Origin: Echinicola shivajiensis
GTDB taxonomy: Bacteria > Bacteroidota > Bacteroidia > Cytophagales > Cyclobacteriaceae
Direction: 5' to 3'
NCBI RefSeq assembly: GCF_018642165.1
Contig: NZ_JAHHZM010000009.1
Location: forward strand, 62,001 to 126,000
DNA length: 64,000 nt
Shown: positions 51,829 to 59,595 of the stretch, in pieces
Layout: every line of letters starts with the position of its first letter
How positions within the stretch are numbered: position 1 is the first letter of the stretch
Notes under the pieces: model-generated
The model's database searches: none
What the model was told of the DNA's origin: nothing
The model's input: the letters and a program-made list of their open reading frames with translations, nothing else
Program-made: the position numbers and the translations under genes

Positions 51829-52839
51829 ATGCATATTTTTAAAAGTAGGGCCAATATTTCGTTTTTTGCCCTAAATGGTTTGATTCTTTTTGGGGTGTTT
51901 ACAGGTTTTGCAACAAGCCTTTTTATCAAGGGATTTGGGCAGTTGGATGAAGGCAAGCATTGGTTCAGAACATCTATATGGCCTGCAGTATTGGTACTCA
52001 TGATAGGTTTGATGATTATTTATCAGTTTCTAAAAAACTGGCAAAATTTTCGAATTAGTGAAAAGGGCATCACTATTTCGAGATTTTTTAAAAGTGAATT
52101 TATTAGTTGGGAGGAGGTTAAGAAAATTGAATTAACTGGAAAGGCTGAGGATAGGATTTTGGGTTTTACTCAGGAATTTGAGGTATTAAGCTTTGAACTT
52201 AAGAATGGTGATGAAAAGGCCATTTTTGAGCATTATTACCGGAATTTTGATGAGGCCAGAAGACTATTAAGTCGAATTCAAGTACAGATACAATCCCATC
52301 AATCTGTTAAGATTACTTCAGTTGGATTGAGTGAAACAAAAGGAAGGAATAAACTTCAGCACTTTGATTTTTTAAACATTTACAAGGACAGGTTTATTAG
52401 CTCTGTCCATGGTGTCATTACCTGTATTGGACTTGCATTAATGATCTTGAAAATCATTTTTTATAATATTGATTATTTCCCTTTAATCGTATTTCCAAGC
52501 CTGTTTTTGGCAGTGATGGGCTTTTTATCCCATTATTTTTTATTGGATAAAAATTACTTGGTGATAAAGAACCATATCTGGTTTTTCTATAGTAAACATT
52601 ACAAAGTTTCAGATATAAATGAAATAGTGGTTGACCATGAAGGCCGAAGAGGTTGGTGCTTGAGAGTGATTACCAAAGATTATAAATCACGATCTTTCCC
52701 TGCAGGAAGCTTGAAAACAAAGACTTGGGTAGATATGATTCATGATTTAGAAAAACTGACCATTCCAGTTAGGATGCAAATAGATAGCCTAAAAGAGGCC
52801 TTGGTCAAAGCTAGGGATAAGAAGGTGTTTCCAAATTAA
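51829..52839 (+). CDS. Hypothetical membrane protein with PH-like segments
   Basis: A 336-residue protein; the ATG at 51829 is preferred to a TTG 21 bases earlier. Hydrophobic pairs lie near residues 12-65 and 195-240. Each is followed by a soluble part that reads like a small PH-like (bPH) domain: I-S-E-K-G-I-T-I-S-R-F-F-K-S-E-F-I-S-W-E-E-V-K-K-I near 80, and a second I-K-N-H-I-W-F-F-Y-S-K-H-Y-K-V-S-D-I-N-E-I-V near 250. So it may be two copies of a TM-TM-PH unit. Function unknown. Confidence 0.65.
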   Translation: MHIFKSRANISFFALNGLILFGVFTGFATSLFIKGFGQLDEGKHWFRTSIWPAVLVLMIGLMIIYQFLKNWQNFRISEKGITISRFFKSEFISWEEVKKIELTGKAEDRILGFTQEFEVLSFELKNGDEKAIFEHYYRNFDEARRLLSRIQVQIQSHQSVKITSVGLSETKGRNKLQHFDFLNIYKDRFISSVHGVITCIGLALMILKIIFYNIDYFPLIVFPSLFLAVMGFLSHYFLLDKNYLVIKNHIWFFYSKHYKVSDINEIVVDHEGRRGWCLRVITKDYKSRSFPAGSLKTKTWVDMIHDLEKLTIPVRMQIDSLKEALVKARDKKVFPN

Positions 52840-52878
52840 ACCCGTAAATTTGCCTAGCCAAACATTCAAGGAGGTCAG

Positions 52879-53610
52879 ATGGAAAACCAAACGGTCAGGA
52901 TAAATAAGTATTTAAGTGAGATAGGATATTGTTCCAGACGAGCTGCTGATAAGCTATTGGAGCAGGGGCGGATTACCATAAATGGCAAGGTGCCGGAATT
53001 GGGGACCAAAATTACTCCTGGAGATGATGTGCGTGTAGATGGTGAATTGGTTTCCCCTCCCAAGGAAGATTTTATCTATTTGGCTTTTAATAAGCCTGTT
53101 GGCATTGTGTGTACTACAGATACCAAAAGGGAAAAGAATAATATTGTAGATTATATCAATCACCCTAAGCGTATTTTTCCTATTGGCAGGCTGGACAAAC
53201 CCAGTGAAGGCCTGATCTTTTTGACCAATGATGGAGATATTGTCAACAAGATTCTTCGAGCGAAGAACAACCATGAAAAGGAATATGTGGTGACAGTTGA
53301 CAAGCCCATCACACCGCGTTTTATCCAGAAAATGTCCAATGGTATTCCGATTTTGGGCACTATGACCAGAAAGTGCAAGGTGGAGCAGATTGGCAAGAAC
53401 AAATTCAAGATTGTACTTACCCAAGGGCTTAACAGGCAAATCCGGAGGATGTGTGCTTTTCTGGATTATGAGGTGACCAAATTGAAGCGTATCAGGATCA
53501 TGAACATAGGCCTGGATGTGCCTGTGGGGAAATGGCGTTACCTTACATCTGAGGAATTGGCGGAGATCAATCAATTAACTGCGGATTCAAGCAAAACCTT
53601 CGATGGCTAA
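52879..53610 (+). CDS. rluF: 23S rRNA pseudouridine synthase RluF-like
   Basis: A 243-residue RsuA/RluB/E/F-type enzyme. An S4 RNA-binding domain (V-R-I-N-K-Y-L-S-E-I-G-Y-C-S-R-R-A-A-D-K) spans residues 6-60. The catalytic D106 is in G-R-L-D-K-P-S-E-G-L. The later Q-G-L-N-R-Q-I-R-R-M-C and the L-K-R-I-R-I-M-N-I tail are standard. E. coli RluF modifies U2604 of 23S rRNA (and tRNA-Tyr). The start, N-K-Y-L-S-E-x-G-x-C-S-R-R, favours RluF over RluB. The message continues into a Crp/Fnr gene 21 bases later. Confidence 0.88.
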   Translation: MENQTVRINKYLSEIGYCSRRAADKLLEQGRITINGKVPELGTKITPGDDVRVDGELVSPPKEDFIYLAFNKPVGIVCTTDTKREKNNIVDYINHPKRIFPIGRLDKPSEGLIFLTNDGDIVNKILRAKNNHEKEYVVTVDKPITPRFIQKMSNGIPILGTMTRKCKVEQIGKNKFKIVLTQGLNRQIRRMCAFLDYEVTKLKRIRIMNIGLDVPVGKWRYLTSEELAEINQLTADSSKTFDG

Positions 53611-53631
53611 TTTTTGGTGCAATTATAAATA

Positions 53632-54198
53632 ATGGAAAAGATCAGAGCACTTTTTGAGCAACAGGTATCCATGAGTGACCAAGATTGGTATTCCTTTTCT
53701 TCTAAACTTAATAAGGTAAATTTCAGTGCAAAAGCTGAGATCCTAAAGTTTGGCGAGGTGGAAAACTATTTATCTTTTATTGCCTCAGGGATTATTCGCT
53801 ATTATATTCCTGAAGAAGAACAGGAGCTCACTTTTGGGTTTTCATTTGAGAATGAGTTTGCCAGTGCCTATGATTCTTTTCTGACAAGAACGCCCAGCAC
53901 CTATGTTTTGGAAGCTTTGGATTCTGTGGAGCTTTGGAGAATATCCTATGACGACCTCCAAAAAGTATATCAAGAATCTGTTGTTGGTAATATTATCGGT
54001 AGAAATGCAGCAGAAGGGCTGTTCCTAAAAAAGTCCAAACGGGAACTGGCCCTGTTGCAGGAAAGTGCTGAAGAAAGGTATTTGAAGATTTTTACTGAGA
54101 GACCTGAATTGATAAGAGCAATTCCCCTGAAATATATAGCCAGCTATATAGGCATTACACCTCAGGCTTTAAGTAGGATCAGAAAACGAATTTCTTAA
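53632..54198 (+). CDS. Crp/Fnr family regulator (188-residue Bacteroidetes type)
   Basis: A cyclic-nucleotide-domain regulator typical of Bacteroidetes. The beta-roll spans about residues 20-115 (E-N-Y-L-S-F-I-A-S-G-I-I-R-Y-Y). The C-terminal HTH reads L-K-Y-I-A-S-Y-I-G-I-T-P-Q-A-L-S-R-I-R-K-R. It lacks the cysteine cluster of the protein at 48689, and cAMP-contact residues are not obvious. Many relatives respond to unknown signals and control single neighbours. The gene shares a strand with rluF and ends 9 bases from a convergent lipoprotein gene. Confidence 0.87.
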   Translation: MEKIRALFEQQVSMSDQDWYSFSSKLNKVNFSAKAEILKFGEVENYLSFIASGIIRYYIPEEEQELTFGFSFENEFASAYDSFLTRTPSTYVLEALDSVELWRISYDDLQKVYQESVVGNIIGRNAAEGLFLKKSKRELALLQESAEERYLKIFTERPELIRAIPLKYIASYIGITPQALSRIRKRIS

Positions 54199-54207
54199 CC
54201 CTCTTGA

Positions 54208-54588
54208 TTAATCTTCCTTCAAACTCAAACTCAGTGTACCATATTGGCCATTTAGTTCGCTGGCGTTTATTTGGTAAGTGTATTTTCCTTTACTTAATGG
54301 AGTTTCACCTACATAATCAATAGGCTGAATGGTATAAGTATTACCTTCTATTTCCAGTTCAACGAAAGCATACCTATAAGCCTTCTCAAAAACTTTGTAT
54401 TCTGAAGTAGTCTGGGCATCTAGATCATTAAACTCAACTTCACCCGTACTTGTATTGACGATGATATTTTTGAAGTCATAGGTACTGATATTGGACAGTC
54501 GGACATTGACGGCTTCAGGATTTATATCATCCCTAGAACAGCCGAAAGAAATAGATAAACAAAAAATAAACACCAATAACTTTTTCAT
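54208..54588 (-). CDS. Small hypothetical lipoprotein
   Basis: A 126-residue protein with a lipoprotein signal peptide, ending S-F-G-C-S-R-D-D. The mature part looks beta-rich, with alternating polar and hydrophobic residues (V-R-L-S-N-I-S-T-Y-D-F-K-N-I-I-V-N), and ends G-T-L-S-L-S-L-K. No family recognised. Because it is exported and immunoglobulin-like in pattern, it may be a surface or periplasmic small domain. Single gene. Confidence 0.65.
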   Translation of the reverse strand: MKKLLVFIFCLSISFGCSRDDINPEAVNVRLSNISTYDFKNIIVNTSTGEVEFNDLDAQTTSEYKVFEKAYRYAFVELEIEGNTYTIQPIDYVGETPLSKGKYTYQINASELNGQYGTLSLSLKED

Positions 54589-54719
54589 TTCTTATAGAAT
54601 ATAATGACAGAATGATAACAATTTAATCATGGATGATAATTCCTGCAAGCTCCAAGGATTATCCATTTCAGCCTGAATTATCTTCTAATTTTTCTTAACC
54701 TAGGTTCATTGCGCAATCA

Positions 54720-55247
54720 ATGAAAAGAATTGAAATTTGTTCTGAATCAAAGAAGAATATTATGCTTCCATTTTATGTTTTACTGATCAGCTTTTTGTTG
54801 AGTTCCGGGGTAATTTACTTGCTTAAAAAAAGCATACAATGGAGTTTGGCTGGAAGAATAGCCCTTTCCATTATGCTGGGATTTACAGCTTTGGGTCATT
54901 TTATGTTTACAGATGGGATGTGTAAAATGCTTCCGGAATTTATTCCCTTCAAAGCTATCATAATTTATTTTACTGGCCTGATTGAAATAGCTGCAGGGAT
55001 AGCTATCCATATTCCAAAATTCAGAAAGCTGACAGGGATGCTGTTAATCATATTTTTTTTAATGATTTTACCGGCGAATATTAAAGCCAGTTTGGAAGGT
55101 CTCAATTATCAAACCGGTAATTATGATGGTCCAGGGCTGTCTTATTTGTTTTTCAGAATTCCCTTTCAGATTTTGTTGATGGGTTGGACATATTGGTTTG
55201 TAATAAAAGGGAAGTCTTATAGGAATAGATCTTTTGGGGAGGCTTAA
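54720..55247 (+). CDS. DoxX-like membrane protein
   Basis: A 175-residue protein with four hydrophobic segments in the DoxX pattern: about 15-34, 45-62 (R-I-A-L-S-I-M-L-G-F-T-A-L-G-H-F), 82-98 (G-L-I-E-I-A-A-G-I-A-I-H) and 105-122 (K-L-T-G-M-L-L-I-I-F-F). The central G-x-x-E/L-I-x-x-G is the family mark. The start could also be the in-frame ATG at 54762. Its last four bases overlap the end of the convergent outer-membrane protein gene. Confidence 0.72.
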   Translation: MKRIEICSESKKNIMLPFYVLLISFLLSSGVIYLLKKSIQWSLAGRIALSIMLGFTALGHFMFTDGMCKMLPEFIPFKAIIIYFTGLIEIAAGIAIHIPKFRKLTGMLLIIFFLMILPANIKASLEGLNYQTGNYDGPGLSYLFFRIPFQILLMGWTYWFVIKGKSYRNRSFGEA

Positions 55248-56323
55248 AATGCCTCGCCAATTCTAAAATAGATTCCCCAATCATCCTTACCCACAGCTGC
55301 ATCCAAACCAATATTGAACTTGACGTCTTTAAAGGCCCTGTACCGGTAACCGATTCCTCCTCCTGGATAGATATTCCAGTCAAAATCTGGATTGTCAGAA
55401 CCATAAATGGTGGCTAATCCTGCAAAGCCTACAAGGCCCATTTTCGGATGAAAATTATAACGGTATTCACCCTGAAAGGCAATCAATCCATCACCACGGT
55501 ACTTGCCTTCGGAGTAGCCTCTGATGTCTTTTCCTCCTAGGACTTCTTGCTGTTCAAAAACAATATTTCCCAAGCCGAAATTTCCAGCATATCTTGCCGC
55601 GAAGACGTCTTCACCATCTCTTGTCGAAAAATATTGGTTATATTCTGTTTTGATTTTGTTAGAGGTGAGATCATTGCCAAACCATTCAGGTAAGCTGACC
55701 CATTTTACCTTTACTTGATTACCTTTATTGGGATAATAAACATCATTTCTGGTATCAATGGATATAATATATTCCAATGCATTGGTTGAGGTAGTTTCAT
55801 TGGGCAAAACCTCATCTTCATACACCGTATAATAATGAGAGTAAGTATAGTTTAGTCCAAGAAAAATATCGTTAAACACTCTTCGCCTTACCCCAGCAGT
55901 AACAATGGTGGTATTGGAATTATAATCATAGAAACTACCATTTTGAAAATCATCCATAAAAAACTGTGAAGTATGGTTGCCTGTTAAGCCAAAAAATATG
56001 ATCCTCCATTTATCTTCCTTTAAAAAGAATCTGTTGAAAACAGAAATAAAATGGGATCCATTGGTGGTATAAACACCAGCAGCGCCTGAAAGGGATTTTG
56101 GCGAAATGCTATCCTGTTTGTCTAATTTATACATCAACATGGGAATAGCTCCAAACATAAATTTCAAATTTCTATTATAGCTAAAAAAAGGCATCACCTT
56201 GAACTGAGTTGAGTTTTCTTCCTTCAACGAGGATTTGTTGAGACTGTCTTTTTTTACTTCTTGGGCAAATATGAGTCTTGATGAAAAAATAAGGACCGTA
56301 ATTAGTAGTAAAGTTCTTTTCAT
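55244..56323 (-). CDS. Omp85/BamA-like outer-membrane protein without POTRA domains
   Basis: A 359-residue outer-membrane barrel, read from M-K-R-T-L-L-L so that the signal peptide (ending F-A-Q) is well placed; an ATG 12 bases earlier is possible. The C-terminal part has the Omp85 lid-lock motif as L-G-G-K-D-I-R-G-Y-S-E-G-K-Y-R-G, then F-Q-G-E-Y-R-Y, and ends in a barrel strand with terminal F. The N-terminal POTRA repeats of BamA are missing, so it is a surface-antigen-type barrel rather than an assembly factor. Function unknown. Confidence 0.8.
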   Translation of the reverse strand: MKRTLLLITVLIFSSRLIFAQEVKKDSLNKSSLKEENSTQFKVMPFFSYNRNLKFMFGAIPMLMYKLDKQDSISPKSLSGAAGVYTTNGSHFISVFNRFFLKEDKWRIIFFGLTGNHTSQFFMDDFQNGSFYDYNSNTTIVTAGVRRRVFNDIFLGLNYTYSHYYTVYEDEVLPNETTSTNALEYIISIDTRNDVYYPNKGNQVKVKWVSLPEWFGNDLTSNKIKTEYNQYFSTRDGEDVFAARYAGNFGLGNIVFEQQEVLGGKDIRGYSEGKYRGDGLIAFQGEYRYNFHPKMGLVGFAGLATIYGSDNPDFDWNIYPGGGIGYRYRAFKDVKFNIGLDAAVGKDDWGIYFRIGEAF

Positions 56324-56479
56324 TTGATGAACCATTAAGGAAGGAAAAATTACATTATTAATATATGCAATTGTTGGTATATATGTTTAATTATCAAGTG
56401 TTTTGTGGGTGATTAAAAAGTTATTTCTTATTTGCTGGAAGATATTTTGGGATTTATACTGAAAAGTCTTTAACACGGA

Positions 56480-57163
56480 ATGTTTAATTTTAAAGCTATG
56501 GATCAAAATTTTACAGAGGATGAATTGAAGGCTATTGCGCTGCAGCTTGGCCACCCAAAGGGAGAACAGGGTCTAGCAATAGCTAAGAATATGGAAGAGT
56601 CAAATATCCTTATGGTTGAAAAAGCAGTAGAAATGCTTCATTTGGCTGGAGATGAAAAGGTACTGGAGCTTGGCCACGGTTCGGCCCAACATGTTTGCGA
56701 GCTTCTGGAGATTTTTGATGGTTTGGAATACCATGGATTGGAGATTTCAGACCTGATGTATGAAATAGCCCAAAAAGTAAATGAGCCAATGGTAAAATCC
56801 GGAATGGCCCAATTTCATTTGTATGAAGGAAAAAAGATTCCCTTTGAATCAGCCTATTTTGATAAGGTGATGACGGTCAATACCATTTACTTTTGGGAGA
56901 ACCCCAAGGAGATGGCCCTTGAGATTTTTAGGGTTTTAAAGGAGGGAGGAAATTTCAGTTTGGCCTTTGCACAGAAAAACTTTTTGGAAAAACTTCCCTT
57001 TACCAAATTCAATTTCAAATTTTATGATTCGGAAATGGTGGATGAGTTGATGTACAATGCAGGATTTACCATTATCGAACAGGTGGATGTAAGAGAAAAG
57101 TTGAAAAGTGATCCGCTTGGAGAACTTGAAAGAGAATTTACGGTTATGCGCTTCATTAAGTGA
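56480..57163 (+). CDS. SAM-dependent methyltransferase
   Basis: A 227-residue class I methyltransferase. The cofactor motif I reads V-L-E-L-G-H-G-S-A-Q-H near residue 62, with the usual acidic motif II in H-G-L-E-I-S-D near 85, then K-V-M-T-V-N-T-I-Y-F-W as motif IV near 130 and F-R-V-L-K-E-G-G as motif VI. The first motif has His and Ser where Gly is common (E-L-G-x-G-x-G). An ATG at 56498 (M-D-Q-N) is an equal start. A second methyltransferase-like gene follows after 40 bases. Substrate unknown. Confidence 0.8.
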   Translation: MFNFKAMDQNFTEDELKAIALQLGHPKGEQGLAIAKNMEESNILMVEKAVEMLHLAGDEKVLELGHGSAQHVCELLEIFDGLEYHGLEISDLMYEIAQKVNEPMVKSGMAQFHLYEGKKIPFESAYFDKVMTVNTIYFWENPKEMALEIFRVLKEGGNFSLAFAQKNFLEKLPFTKFNFKFYDSEMVDELMYNAGFTIIEQVDVREKLKSDPLGELEREFTVMRFIK

Positions 57164-57203
57164 GGATATTTATCGAAATTAGGTAAGGCTAAAAGGCTAA
57201 TCT

Positions 57204-57974
57204 ATGAAGCGGGTACATCTTTTTGAGTTTGAGGATTTGAGCTGGTTTCCGGACTTGATCAGAAACTATATGACGGATTTTTTGGCTTTTCTGGCCAATG
57301 CTACCAAAATGTACCATCCCGTTTTGCCTATTCTTGAAAAGGGAATTCATGCAAGCGGAGCCGGTCACTTTATAGATTTAGGTTCTGGGAGCGGTGGAGG
57401 TTTGATTTCCCTCAATAAGGAATTATTGAAAAAGATGCCCCATTTGAAAATTTGGATTAGTGACTATTATCCAAACTGGGAGGCTTTTGAGCGGGTCAAA
57501 CAGCAAACAACAAATATAGACTATGTCAAGAACCCTGTGGACGCCCGAGATGTACCTGATGAGCTTAATGGATTAAGAACCCTATTTTTGAGTTTTCACC
57601 ATTTCAAGCCAGATGATGCCAAGGAGATTTTACAGGATGCTATCCATGCAAGGAGTCCAATTGCTATTTTTGAAGGGCAAGACAGATCATTTGCAAGCCT
57701 GTTGGCGATGTTTTTTTCCCCGATTACAGTATTGTTGACAGCACCATTTATTAAGCCATTTAGTTTAGGGCGCTTGTTTTTTACCTATCTGGTACCCATT
57801 ATTCCACTGGCAGCTTGGTGGGATGGAATTGTCTCTTCACTACGGACATATTCTATTCCTGAGTTAATGGAGCTTATCAATGGCTTGGAAGATGCGGATA
57901 AAATGACTTGGGAAATGGGAAAGGTAAAGTCAGGGCCTGGTTTTGTCATTTACCTTTTGGGAACACCAAAATAA
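57204..57974 (+). CDS. Class I methyltransferase-like protein
   Basis: A 256-residue protein with motif I F-I-D-L-G-S-G-S-G-G-G near residue 55 and a region I-W-I-S-D-Y-Y-P-N after it. A hydrophobic segment L-L-A-M-F-F-S-P-I-T-V-L-L-T-A-P-F near residues 155-172 may bind the membrane or a lipid substrate. It is not close in sequence to the methyltransferase 40 bases upstream, but the two may work together. The gene ends 23 bases before the convergent AraC-type gene. Confidence 0.75.
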   Translation: MKRVHLFEFEDLSWFPDLIRNYMTDFLAFLANATKMYHPVLPILEKGIHASGAGHFIDLGSGSGGGLISLNKELLKKMPHLKIWISDYYPNWEAFERVKQQTTNIDYVKNPVDARDVPDELNGLRTLFLSFHHFKPDDAKEILQDAIHARSPIAIFEGQDRSFASLLAMFFSPITVLLTAPFIKPFSLGRLFFTYLVPIIPLAAWWDGIVSSLRTYSIPELMELINGLEDADKMTWEMGKVKSGPGFVIYLLGTPK

Positions 57975-57997
57975 ATTAGTTCGAGGATTTTTATCTC

Positions 57998-58480
57998 CTA
58001 AAAAATAAGGGAATTGTTTGTTGAAGGGTTATTGGAAGAAGTTAAATGAAAAGAAATTTTGTTGTTTTTTAATGGGGTCTGAATACAATCTTTTTTATAG
58101 AAATCATAAATATTGGTTTTGTTGAAATAGTTAAAGGACATATTCCTTTCGATTTCCCCTGGAGCAATTCCAAAAGAATCCTTAAAGCATTTACTGAAAT
58201 ATGCCGGACTATTAAATCCAACCTGATAAGCTATTTCTGAAATAATGTTTTTCTTTTCCGAAAGGTATTTATATGCTTGGAGTAAGCGGATATAACGGAT
58301 AAACTTTCCAGCAGAAATACCTAGGTAATGCTTTAGTTTACGGTGTGTGTGTTCCCTGCTGTAGTGGAGGTTTTCAGAAAGTTGCGTTACAGAAAAATGG
58401 AATTCGCCTAAGTTTTTCAAAACAACTTTGACCGCCTCTTGGACAAATTGCTCATTTATTTCAGTAGAATTATTATTCAT
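57998..58480 (-). CDS. AraC family DNA-binding protein (short, HTH only)
   Basis: A 160-residue protein that is mostly the AraC double helix-turn-helix: first unit F-S-V-T-Q-L-S-E-N-L-H-Y-S-R-E-H-T-H-R-K-L; second unit I-S-E-I-A-Y-Q-V-G-F-N-S-P-A-Y-F-S-K-C-F-K. The ATG at 58480 is chosen; a TTG at 58510 would add ten residues. There is no sensor domain, but the short N-terminus may be a remnant. The basic Asn/Ser-rich tail is unusual. It is divergent from nrfH and could act on it, which is inference. Confidence 0.83.
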   Translation of the reverse strand: MNNNSTEINEQFVQEAVKVVLKNLGEFHFSVTQLSENLHYSREHTHRKLKHYLGISAGKFIRYIRLLQAYKYLSEKKNIISEIAYQVGFNSPAYFSKCFKDSFGIAPGEIERNMSFNYFNKTNIYDFYKKDCIQTPLKNNKISFHLTSSNNPSTNNSLIF

Positions 58481-58510
58481 TTTAAAAGTCTTTTTAGCTA
58501 TCGTAATCAA

Positions 58511-58940
58511 AAATAGAACTGTCTTTGTAGCATTAATTAATATAGATATTTTATAACTTATTAAAAAGTTGTTAGTCGTTCATTTTGAGTTGTTTAAATG
58601 ATTATTCCACCAAGAATTTTGATGATTGACAATGAAAGTGATTTGACTGTAGATATATATAATAAAATCGGTAATGAATTCTTTTATTATGTAAATAATA
58701 CGAAGGAGCTGTCCCTTTTAAAATATTGTTGGACAACAGTTGGTATCTTTAATTTTAGATGAAATGCCTGTATGATTTTATTGACACGGCTTTGTGGATT
58801 TTTATTTATGGTTAAATTTTAAAGTAAGATTTAATTATTTCTATAAATGTTTGTAGGAAATATTTTTTAACTTAAAAGTATTAAAAGTCAGTTGCTTACG
58901 TGTTTTTTAAAGAATCTTGTACCCTTTGAATTGCTGATAT
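58511..58940. other. Intergenic region upstream of nrfHA
   Basis: A 430-base AT-rich gap between the divergent AraC-type gene and nrfH. It should hold the nrf promoter. A short open frame lies within (58598-58762). I found no exact copy of the palindrome seen at 48536 and 49417; TATGTAAATAATACGA near 58695 is only a loose match. Confidence 0.5.
58598..58762 (+). pseudogene. 54-codon open frame resembling the start of a receiver domain
   Basis: An ATG-to-TGA frame in the gap before nrfH. It reads M-I-I-P-P-R-I-L-M-I-D-N-E-S-D-L, close to the first strand and acidic pair of response-regulator receiver domains (I-L-I-V-D-D-E-x-x-L). It then continues with a plausible helix but stops at 54 residues, without the phospho-acceptor Asp or Lys strands. 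It may be a decayed remnant or chance. No other piece of a regulator is found after it. Confidence 0.25.
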
Positions 58941-59582
58941 ATGGGGTTTTGGCAGACTACAAAAAGAAGAATGTTTAGTTGGCATCTAATTCCACCTCAT
59001 AAATGGAGGAAGCCAGCTATTGTGCTTGTGGCTGCCATATTCGGCCTTGGAATTTATTTGATAAAATTAAGTAATGCTACTTCCTACTTATCCGATGATC
59101 CCCAAGCATGTGTCAACTGCCATTTGATGACCCCGCAATACATTACCTGGGCAAATAGCTCACACAGGGAAGTGGCGCATTGTAATGACTGTCATGTCCC
59201 TCATGATAATGCATTTAATAAATATTTCTTTAAGGCTAAGGATGGATTATACCATGCATCCATATTTACCCTGCGCAAAGAACCTGAAGTAATCAGGGCA
59301 TTGGCGCCTTCTCAGGCAGTGATTCAGAGCAATTGTATAAGGTGCCATGAAACACAGGTTACAGATGTCAAAACGATGGCATTTGTTCAGCATCATAAAC
59401 AAAACCGAACAGACAGGACATGTTGGGAATGTCATCGGGATGTGCCACATGGCAAGGTAAAAAGTCTTTCATCAGTAGGGTATCAGATAGAACCTATCAA
59501 GGCCCATGCTCCAAGTGATCTGGAAATAATTCCCTCTTGGCTGAAGGCATCCATGGAAGCGAAAGAAAATACAGAAGAATAA
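58941..59582 (+). CDS. nrfH: Cytochrome c nitrite reductase, small subunit
   Basis: A 213-residue tetrahaem membrane quinol dehydrogenase of the NapC/NirT/NrfH family. One transmembrane anchor (about residues 25-43) is followed by four haem sites: C57-V-N-C-H61, C81-N-D-C-H85, C132-I-R-C-H136 and C161-W-E-C-H165. It takes electrons from menaquinol and passes them to NrfA on the periplasmic side. It begins the nrfHA-ccsBA operon. A regulator of AraC type is divergent upstream. Confidence 0.95.
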   Translation: MGFWQTTKRRMFSWHLIPPHKWRKPAIVLVAAIFGLGIYLIKLSNATSYLSDDPQACVNCHLMTPQYITWANSSHREVAHCNDCHVPHDNAFNKYFFKAKDGLYHASIFTLRKEPEVIRALAPSQAVIQSNCIRCHETQVTDVKTMAFVQHHKQNRTDRTCWECHRDVPHGKVKSLSSVGYQIEPIKAHAPSDLEIIPSWLKASMEAKENTEE

Positions 59583-59595
59583 AATCAATAGTGCT

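Noticed and set aside
52954-53574. Open frame of 206 codons antisense to rluF
   Set aside because: It mirrors a strongly conserved pseudouridine synthase gene and shows no protein features of its own.
58511-58940. Exact FNR-type or TAMGTA-N4-TACKTA operator before nrfH
   Set aside because: No exact match on reading both strands. TATGTAAATAATACGA near 58695 is too loose to call.
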